Positions 55,844 through 64,000 of a stretch of DNA of 64,000 bases are shown here, in pieces. Under the pieces are notes generated by a model. That model saw only the letters and a program-made list of their open reading frames with translations. It was not told the DNA's origin and did no database searches. The position numbers and the translations under genes are program-made. The number at the start of each line of letters is the position of its first letter. Within the stretch, counting starts at the first letter, position 1. This stretch comes from Stomorhina lunata (taxonomy: Eukaryota > Arthropoda > Insecta > Diptera > Rhiniidae). The stretch covers positions 66,906,696 through 66,970,695 of the forward strand of contig OW121743.1 of assembly GCA_933228675.1 (NCBI GenBank). Reading direction: 5' to 3'.

Positions 55844-58282
55844 TTCTTTATAAAAACGTTTTATAATTGGACTTTCTTTAACAATCTATAGTAAAAATGT
55901 TTTCTTAAAATTAATTCAAAAAAAAATGTTAATGGAATGGTTACTTTTTGGTGCGAACGTCTACATTTGCAGTTCATTTAACCCCTCCTTTTAGTGAGAT
56001 AATTATTGTGTTTTTGTAATTATGACATTCTTGAACATCCTTTGTCAAAAATTCACTGGTTTCAAAATTGTTTTCATGAATGATAAGTAATTCAAGACAA
56101 ACAAGAAGATACTCATTCATAATTCCTTTGCATAAAACCAGTTATACCGGTCAAATTGTTGTATTTCAAACTTAACCAAAAACTAGGGCCCTTTCATAGC
56201 GAAGACACAAACCTGAAGACAAGTAAATAAAGCAACAAATATTAAGAGTATTTGGGAGAGTATTAGATGGAAAGAGAGAGAAGTGAAATTTTAACTAAAA
56301 ACAAAAATAAACAATTACTAGTTGCGCTCTTAAAGCAGGGAATAATGAAGATGTTAAATGAAAAATGCGTGGATTGGATTGGAAATGAGTTAAAATAAGG
56401 GAATTTTAGGAATTTTTAAAGAAAATTTTGTTTGAGAAAATGTTAAATTTAGGTCTCAGGGAAGTTTTGTTTAAACAAATTTTAATTTTTGTTTGATAAT
56501 AAACAAAAGAAGCAACAACTTTAGAGTAAAAGTGAGAGTGATAAAGTGTGTGAGAGCAGAGAGTATTTATTTCAAAAAATGCATTAAATTATTATTACGT
56601 TAAAATGAGCATGAGCATGAATTTGAATGAGCTACAATTTTGGTCTTTAAGAGACCAAAACAAAATTGTAAACGTTTGGATAGAACGTTTGGAATGATTG
56701 GATTGGATTGGACTGAAGTGAATTGAGTACCAGCCAAAAAGAAGTGTATCTTATTAGACAAAAAGTTTTAGACGTTTTTAATTCAGTCTACGAAGAGATT
56801 TCAAAGCGAACGGATGGAATTGAAAAATAAGAAAATAAATTGTTAATTTAACTAACGGTTGTCATATAGAAAAATTAAATAAAAAAATAATATTTAAATG
56901 ACAAAATAGTAAAAAAAGAATTGAAGGAAAAAATTTTTTGAAGGAAAAAATTTTTGAAGAAAAAATTTTGAAAAAAAAATTTCAATGGAAAAATTTTTGA
57001 TGTTAAAAAAATTTTGCTGTGAAAAATTTTAACAAAAAAAAAAAAAAATTATTCAAACAAAAAGTTAACGAAATATTTTAAGAAAATATTTAATTGAAAA
57101 AGTGCATGTGTACGTGTTATTAAGTATAAATTTGATTTTTTTTTAAGCAATTCAAAAGATACAATTCTTTTATGAAAGAAATTCAAAGTTAAAGAAAAAA
57201 TCCAAGAAAATTTTGTTAAACTTGTTAATTGTATTAAACAAAACAAAACAAAAGTAGAAAAATTATTTAAATGTTAGAAAAGAAAATCAATATTTGCGTA
57301 ACAACAAATGGAAAATAATCAGCCAACAAAGAGGAATATGGATTAAATAAAGAAAAAAGGCCACAAAAATAATTTAAATATTTAAACCAAAACTGAACCA
57401 GGAATTTATATTCCAAAGAAAATTTTTACTTAAATTTAGAAAAAAAAAACTTAAAAGAAAAATTAAATTTTTATCTTAGTATCTATTAGATAATCATTGA
57501 AAAGAAAAGTTGACTGCTACTAATTTGAGACGTCTGTCCATCCATTCAACCGTCCGTCTGCTTGTCTCAACAAAATTTCCCTTTAATTTATTCCTATAAT
57601 TTTTTCAGTTTTCTCTAAAGGTTTTAAACTTTTTTTGTTTTGTTAATTTCTTTTGAACAAAATAAAAAATTTTTTACAATGACTGTAAAATTATTATGCA
57701 AATTTAAAAAAAAAAATTAAAAATTTTTTTTTTCAAAAAATCTCATTGAACCCAAAACATGCTTTTGCGTCAGCTTTTGTCTATTTCATTTCGTTTTTCC
57801 ACCTATTTCAATACTATTTCCTTTCATCTTCTTTTTATATCCTTTATTAGTTCCTTTATTGTTAACTTCTAATTCGTTTCGGTTTTACTCGTTCTTCTCC
57901 TACTCCCCCCTTGCCTAAAATATAGATTTCCGCATGACTCTCATATGGTTTTTGTGTTGCCCCTCTCTGCCAAAAATTTTGTTCTTCGCTAACCTTTTGG
58001 TTCCTTTATGGATTTTTGTGTCTGTTTTTTGTTTTTTTTTTTTGCAAATCTCTAGAAAAGATAATGTCAAGTTTTTGGCTTTTGGTAAAGTATGAGGACA
58101 CCCTACTCCTTGTCTATTGGCAAGTTGTAAAATTTGTCTCTGACATTAGGGAGTTTTTTTTGTCTAGTCTGGAATTTTTAAAAAATGTCTCCTAAATGAC
58201 GAAGTCTTTTTTCGCGTTGGGTTTGGAAGCAGATAAATTGTAATTGAATCATCTGTATCAGACTGTAAAGTATTGGTTTAAT
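55844..58282. other. Noncoding DNA with strong purine/pyrimidine asymmetry
   Basis: From about 56.2 to 57.5 kb the plus strand is nearly all purine plus T-poor runs (AAAAAGAAAAATT types). From 57.55 to 58.1 kb it switches to pyrimidine-rich (TTTCGTTTTTCCACCTATTT). No frame of interest is present. It could be the 5' region or an intron of a neighbouring gene, but that cannot be shown here. Confidence 0.35.
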
Positions 58283-58283
58283 G

Positions 58284-58774
58284 TACATTAGAGCGGTTCG
58301 CCTTCCATATAAAAATAAAGTTTTGTCAGTCACACCCTAGGATTAAAGATACTGATAATAACAAATACCGCCCTTTTAGTATTTGGTTCACTGTGTCGGC
58401 ATTTTAAGTCCGACCATTACATTAAATATATCGGTGTTTGCGGGTCTTTAAGGGCTACATTTCTCTTTGATAGTTTTTTACTACGAAGTCAATTTATAGT
58501 TATAACTTTTAAAAATGAATCGAATTTTGACATAGTAGTAAAAAACAATCAAGGAGAGACATGTAGCCCTTATAGAGCCGTGAACACCTACATATAAAGT
58601 GTTATGATCGGACTAAAGATGGCGACACAGTTAACAAAATACACAGTTCAACAAAATAAAAAGGGCGGTATTTCTAGGGGTGTTAAACAAATAAAAAAAA
58701 TTATTATTTTTACATTATCTTTAATCCTAGGCGGTGACTGACTCAACTTTTATTTTCGAACCACTCTAATGTAC
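58284..58774. mobile_element. 491-bp MITE, TACATTAGAGYGGTTCG ends
   Basis: The left end TACATTAGAGCGGTTCG, then AGTCACACCCTAGGATTAAA, is inverted at the right as TTTAATCCTAGGCGGTGACT, then CGAACCACTCTAATGTA. Inner arms (GTCCGACCATTACATTAAAT / GTTATGATCGGAC; GTAGTAAAAAACAATCAAGG / TTTGATAGTTTTTTACTACG) are inverted too, so the whole element can fold back. Confidence 0.8.
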
Positions 58775-59036
58775 ATATTTAACATTTCAAAACGATATTT
58801 AATGAATTGAAAAATGGGATAAAAAGTAGCTTTTAAAATTTGATTGATAAGGACTTAAACTGTAACTCATAACTGATGGAATTATGGCCTATAACACTTT
58901 GTTTTTAGTTTGCGAAAAAATATAGATTTATAAAAAAATAGAGATTTATAATTCGAATTTCTTCGATTTCGTTTAAAATCAAAATATATATTCTTCTTTC
59001 ATCTCCAGATTTCATTGTGTAAAAATCAGCCTCATA
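58775..59036. other. Spacer between MITE and transposon
   Basis: AT-rich, nothing recognised. Confidence 0.3.
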
Positions 59037-60311
59037 TCGGGTGTTTTTTATTGAGGTATAGAACTTTAAGTTGGCATCACTTTTTTAACTGGCGGCCATT
59101 TTGTCAGCTGTCAAGTGATTAATATTTAGTTTGGTTTGCCATTTCATCATGAACAGGTTGGCAAAAGAACAACGCTTGCGAATCGTGCAAATTTATTTCG
59201 AAAATAATGGTTCAGTTCGCGAAGTTTACCGCAAGCTCCGTCCATTTTATGGTCGACACAATCGTCCATCAGAGCAATTAATTCGGTTAACCATGGATCG
59301 TTTTCGCACTACGTTTATTCTATGTGATAATACGCATCCGCAGCGACGTCGAACAGTGCGCACCGAAGAAACAATTGCCGCTGTAGAGCAAAGTGTTGAA
59401 GAGGACCCGAATGAATCGATTCGCCACCGTGCACAGCAATTGGAGCTTTGTCCATCAACTTTATGGAAGATTTTGCGCAAAGATCTTGGCTTGCGACCTT
59501 ACAAGATCCAGCATGTGCAAGAATTAAAGCCGCGAGACCATGCAATGAGATTGATCTCGATGCTGATTTTCATCGCAAAATTTTGTTCAGTGATGAGGCT
59601 CATTTTTGGTTGAATGGCTACGTCAACAAGCAAAATTGCCGCATTTGGAGTGAAGAGAATCCACATGAGACCCTTAAGACGCCATTACATCCACAAAAAC
59701 TGACTGTTTGGTGTGTTCTATGGGCTGGTGGACTCATTGGGCCATACTTCTTCCGAAATAATGCTGGAGAGTCAGTTACCATAAATGGAGACCGGTATAG
59801 AGCCATGATAACCGACTATTTTGTTCCCCAATTGGATGGCATGAATGTGGATGAGTTGTGGTTCCAACAAGACGGCGCTACATGCCACACAGCGCACGTC
59901 ACAATTGATTTATTGAAGGAAACATTCGATGAGCGCATAATTTCGCGGAATGTACCTGTCAATTGGCCACCAAGATCGTGCGATTTGACACCACTGGATT
60001 ATTTTCTTTGGGGATATGTGAAGTCGCTCGTCTACGCCAACAAACCAGAAACGTTAGGGGACTTGGAAGCCAAGATTTGTGGCGTTATTGCCAACATACG
60101 GCCCCATATGCTCGAAAAAGTAGTTGAAAATTGGACCTGTAGAATTGGCTTTATTCGAGCCAGCCGCGGCGGCCACATGCCCGAAATCATATTTAAACAT
60201 TAATGGCATAAAATTATCCTTCCAATAAAGCCAAATTGATGGACATTAAAACGATTTTCTTGTGTTTTATTTCAATTCAAAGTTCTATACCTCTAAAAAA
60301 AACACCCATTA
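59037..60311 (+). mobile_element. Near-complete Tc1/mariner-superfamily element, frameshifted transposase
   Basis: Terminal inverted repeats GGGTGTTTTTTATTGAGGTA, then TAGAACTTTAA (left), pair with the inverse at the right (CAAAGTTCTATACCTCTAAA, then AAACACCC). A TA lies beyond each end. The transposase starts about 59131 with a helix-turn-helix region (MNRLAKEQRLRIVQIYFENN, then GSVREVYRKL). It shifts frame near 59550 and continues to 60203 with the catalytic Asp motifs FSDEAHFWL, WFQQDGATCHT and PPRSCDLTPLDYFLWG (36 residues between Asp 2 and Asp 3). The C-terminus is RGGHMPEIIFKH. Apart from that one shift the frame is open, so the copy is young but probably inactive. Confidence 0.88.
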
Positions 60312-61858
60312 TCTTATAACGTTTTTATAGGCTCCCAAAGTTGAGCGTCTCGGGTATTTTTGTGAAAAAAATTGGCAACGTTTACGACTCAATAACTTTT
60401 GAACGCATTGTCAGATTTTCATGAGTTTGACTTTGAAAAGGATTTTAATTTTTCTTTTAGATTATCGAATAAAATGTATCTTTTATACTTTCTCTTACCA
60501 TAAAAAATGTCCTTAAATTTTCCGAAAAACGGTCAGTAAAATGGGCAACTAAGTTGACTTTATTCAGTAAAAATTTCGTTATGGGCTGACCACGGGTTCT
60601 AAAGTTACAGGGATTTTTCTTTATCAGCTCACAAGTTTTCATACAAATTAATTGGGTTTTAATATTTTTTTCAATTTATCGCATTTAACAATTTCAAAAA
60701 AAAAAATGATTGAACTGAACATTATAGAGTGGGACGAAAAATTTTAGAATTACTCTTGCCTAATTTTTAGTATTTTTCCTATCAAAATATGATTTAACAC
60801 TTTACATGTCACATGTGTTTTGCTCCGCGGACCCATAAGAAAAATATTTAACCCAAAAGTTTAGGGATATTCGAGAAAATCTTTTCAGTCTAATTAAAAT
60901 CGAGTTTAAAAAGTGTACAGGTAATACGGTACACCCTATGTTACCGATTAACTCCTGAGTCGATTAAACGACGTTCGTTAGGCTGATTGGCTGGACATCC
61001 GTGTGAGCTTGTGATCAAAGCATTATATCGGGTACCTCCCACATGGCAGTCTTTCCAGAATGAAGTTTTTTATCCCTTAAATCCAAATTTTGCTGGAAAC
61101 AGCCCATAACATATATCGGTCCACAATTGACCCTAGCTCACATATCAGACCCTCTGCCGGAAATTACATACTAGGTGGAGTAAAATGTAACGTCCTTGGA
61201 GACCAGAAGGCTCTGCAAAAAGGTTATGGTGCCCTTAAGACCATTCATATTTAGGCAGACATGCAAAATTTCAATGCTACACTGTATTTAGTTTTTACGC
61301 AAAAAGGCCAATAGTTAGAAAACAAGAGCAACGCCTGATCCAAACATGTAGTATTGTTTGTCTGTATAAAGCTGAATTGCTGGAAAACAATTGCAAGATC
61401 GGGTTCAAACATCTAGTATAGTTTCGAACTAACTTAAACAGATCAACACGATTTATCTGTGTCTTATTTTAGAAATCTGAAAATCTCGATAAATTAATGC
61501 ACGGATGACATTTTATTTTTGTTAAGAACAAAATAGGTTGCTGAAAGAAGGATGAAGAATGTTTTGAATCTGACATTACTTACTTTGGCTTTGAGATCTG
61601 CAGTTGTTTGTTGTTTATTCTTATACACCTAAGATAAAAAACACCAAAAAAGTTTAAATGCAACATTTCGGGATGCATTGGACGTTTTTGGATCTTATGT
61701 GTATTGGTATCTTCCCAAATTTAACAATTTGCTATTTTCACGTACACTTTCAACCAACTTTGCATCCGTCGTTTAACAATAGATGGCTGTAGCGGTAAGT
61801 GGTAGTCGAAATAAACGCCTCAGCTTAGGAGACAAATTCACGCCTTTTTCTGCAGGTT
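60312..61858. other. Noncoding, with a diverged repeat A relative
   Basis: 60900-61190 contains TTAACTCCTGAGTCGATTAA, CATATATCGGTCCACAATTG and ACCCTAGCTCACATATCAG in the order seen in repeat A, but heavily diverged. The rest is AT-rich without coding signal. Confidence 0.4.
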
Positions 61859-61884
61859 TTAATTTACTGTTTTAATACAAAGAA

Positions 61885-62425
61885 ATCTGCGGCTGATTCT
61901 TATCGATTGCTCACAAATACATATGGCGAGGCCGCTATTAGTAGGAGAATATGCTAAGGGTGGTAATATCCCAGCTATGCTTTCATGTCGACGGTCAATC
62001 CGTATTCTATATTTGGTGGGACCAACTCGACGAAGTGTATTATGAGTTGTTAAAAGCGACTGAAACAATCACAGGCGATTGTTATCGAACGCAATTAATG
62101 CCTTTGAACTGAACATTAGAGACATGATAAAATGATTTTACAGCATGACAATGCTCGACCCCATGTTAAGCGGTTAAGACATACTTGGAAACATTAAAAT
62201 AGGAAGTTCTAAACCACTCGCCGTACTCTCCAGACGTTGCCACCTCGGACCACCACTTCTTTCGATCAATGACTCAAGTCATTTCTGACCAGCACTTCCT
62301 GGCCTTATGAATAATTAAAAAATTCGATCGATTTGTGGATCGATTAAAACGATGATCAGTTTTTTTAACGTGGTATTCGGGCGCTGCCCGAATGATGGTA
62401 TAATGTAGTGGCCAGCAATGGACAA
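61885..62425 (+). mobile_element. Decayed mariner (irritans-like) transposase
   Basis: Broken plus-strand frames read LYLVGPTRRSVL (WWD.LGVVYYELL block), ETITGDCYRTQLM, a DN.RPHV-like patch around 62150 and VLNHSPYSPDVATSDHHFFR SMTQVISDQHF (YSPDLAPSDYHLF block), then RGIRALPEW. The order and motifs are those of mariner transposases. Many stops show an old copy. Confidence 0.75.
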
Positions 62426-62429
62426 TATC

Positions 62430-62990
62430 TTAAATCATAAACGTATAATCAGTTTCTTACTATTAAGCCTTGCACTTCGAAAAAAAACATCGTAGGTATT
62501 GATCAAGTCTATTGAAGTGGTAAAGGAATATAGAGTTAAGAGTCTCTGCGGAGAGTTAGAAAAATGTTAAAACTCTTAGCCGAGAAATTAAAGAAATTAA
62601 AATAATTAATTTATTTAGTTAACTCAGAACAAAAATCTCAACAAATTCAGCGAGCAAATTGTGTGAAAAATAGAAAAATGTAATAAAACAAAGTCATTAA
62701 GTTTATGATTTGGAGCTTTGTTATTTGCACCTTTTTGAGTGGTTGCTAAGCTAATACAATGGTGGTGATCAAGGGTGAAAATCTTTCATCAAGTGCTTGG
62801 AAACTCGGTTGATTATCTAAAACTATTCTGCTTCAGACAATCGAGTCCTTATGCAACGCGACGTCATTGCTCGAACGATCTTAGAGCCTAGGCAGAGTTA
62901 CCAAAATCTAATCTAGTTCCGACAATCGAGTTCGAACAGCTATAGTTTCACTTAAAGCGGCGTCGTTTCTTAACTGATTCGAATCTTTGT
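62430..62990. other. Unassigned DNA
   Basis: A repeated GACAATCGAGTYC motif occurs at about 62837 and 62921, with similar context (CTAAAACTATTCTGCTTC / CTAATCTAGTTCC). No gene is seen. Confidence 0.3.
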
Positions 62991-62999
62991 AACAACATA

Positions 63000-63440
63000 A
63001 CATTTAAAATTATTCAATTTCAAAAAGTCATCATGAGGTTTTCCGGTAAATTATAATGGGTTTCTTCGTCCTCTCTGTAAACAGCCACATCCGCTTGACT
63101 ATAAATTTGGAAGATCGGATTCGTTAATTCGACGAACAATCAAACGGAACATGGTTTTCGAAACATAGATGTTAGCACGCGAAGGTTCTAAATTCTTTGG
63201 AAGGTCGTCTAATAGGGGCTTTACAAATTTCAATCATTTGGCGAATTACCAGAAGCCCCAAGAATCAGTAAGAGAAATGACGGTGTTTATGAGGAACTTT
63301 CTAGACTCATATTACTTTGGCATACAAGGCGTTCACCGCTACACGTAGCGAACCAGTAACAGGGGTCTTGTTGTTAAGACAAATTCTAAATGGCTTGAGT
63401 AGACCTTTTTTTGGCCAAAAGGAAATTTTTACATATTAAG
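63000..63440 (+). mobile_element. Possible decayed Tc1-type transposase
   Basis: Plus-strand pieces read REMTVFMRNFLDSYYFGIQG, then VHRYT, then SNRGLVVKTNSKWLE. This is reminiscent of the Tc1 helix-turn-helix end (VHRYTARNKP...NRKKRLEWAR), but with many breaks. No DDE part follows. Low confidence. Confidence 0.3.
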
Positions 63441-64000
63441 GATGATAACACTAAGGATCTTAACTCAGATTAGAAACAATTAAGCGACTATTTGTGGCCT
63501 TTCTACTACTGAATGTTAAATTACACAAACATTTGCTATTTTCTTATACCTAACAAATATTTCTGCGAACATTTCTATTAATACAAAGGTTTTTTATTTA
63601 GAGGACAAAGCCATATTTCGAAAATCCGAGACCTTTTGAAAAACGCTTTGCTTGACATTTTAAAACTATCTATAAATTACATCATACAGTTTTTTTTTTA
63701 ATGCAAATATTTCTCAGGTCCTTCACAGTAGCTTAAACCCTTTAAAACAAAAGCTCTTTTCAATAAATGACATTCATATTCTTTTTCATTTCAGTCTTAA
63801 ACACACAAAAAAACAAATCGACCTAAATTCTAATGCATTAAAACAATTCCGTTTCTTTTTACGGCTAAAGCTTTTTATGGAAATAATGTAGGGTAATGTA
63901 GGTTCGTACTTGACCGTGAATAATTTCCTTTTCTACTTTTCTTCTTCCTTTTTGTTTTGTTTTTCTGCTTCTTAAGTTTCGTTTTCTTATATTATATTTT
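63441..64000. other. AT-rich DNA to the window end
   Basis: No gene or repeat is recognised. The final part is pyrimidine-rich. Confidence 0.3.

Noticed and set aside
57049..57246. 65-codon minus-strand frame (MFCLIQLTSLTKFSWIFSLT)
   Set aside because: A product of the strand-asymmetric low-complexity DNA; no domain.

Overview
This window looks like a piece of a higher-fly (Diptera, probably calyptrate, blowfly- or housefly-like) nuclear genome. The evidence is GT..AG introns, very AT-rich noncoding DNA, ZAD zinc-finger genes, an SH3BP5/parcas gene, RTE- and jockey-like LINEs, mariner-type transposases and dense non-autonomous repeats. It is not bacterial: there are no operons, ribosome binding sites or CRISPR arrays. 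The species assignment is inference.

Layout: 0.6-3.0 kb, a two-exon ZAD/AT-hook/C2H2 gene (+) whose intron holds a foldback MITE and a decayed copy of the second exon. 4.6-5.5 kb, thymidylate synthase (-), with an E2F-like site upstream and an orphan divergent exon. 6-8 kb, repeats. 8.4-9.4 kb, a BORCS5-like gene (+). 10.0-11.2 kb, a four-exon AIP-like FKBP/TPR co-chaperone (-). 13.6-16.1 kb, a second, intronless ZAD zinc-finger gene (+) with an internal three-finger duplication. 17-26 kb, repeat-rich DNA: a transposon nested in another repeat, a terminal-inverted-repeat element filled with a 30-bp minisatellite, and a lone 3' exon.

26.9-42.4 kb is one gene on the minus strand, the fly SH3BP5 homologue (parcas). 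It has six coding exons with consistent phases and two alternative first exons. Three of its introns are filled with a 31-bp minisatellite. The middle array is inverted relative to the outer two, so the pre-mRNA could fold into long duplexes that loop out exons 2-3 or exons 4-5. Its large first intron also holds LINE, Helitron-like and MITE debris.

43-64 kb is mostly a transposon graveyard: RTE-like and jockey-like LINE fragments, tRNA-derived SINEs, Helitron-like elements with internal 130-bp tandem repeats, a foldback element, a large MITE, a near-complete Tc1/mariner-superfamily element with a frameshifted transposase and several decayed relatives. The one host gene recognised here is a secreted C-type lectin (-) at 49.3-49.9 kb.

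No prokaryote-like system is present. The most unusual feature is the inverted-array architecture of the parcas introns. All exon boundaries were read by eye from splice consensus and protein family continuity; none has been tested with RNA data.
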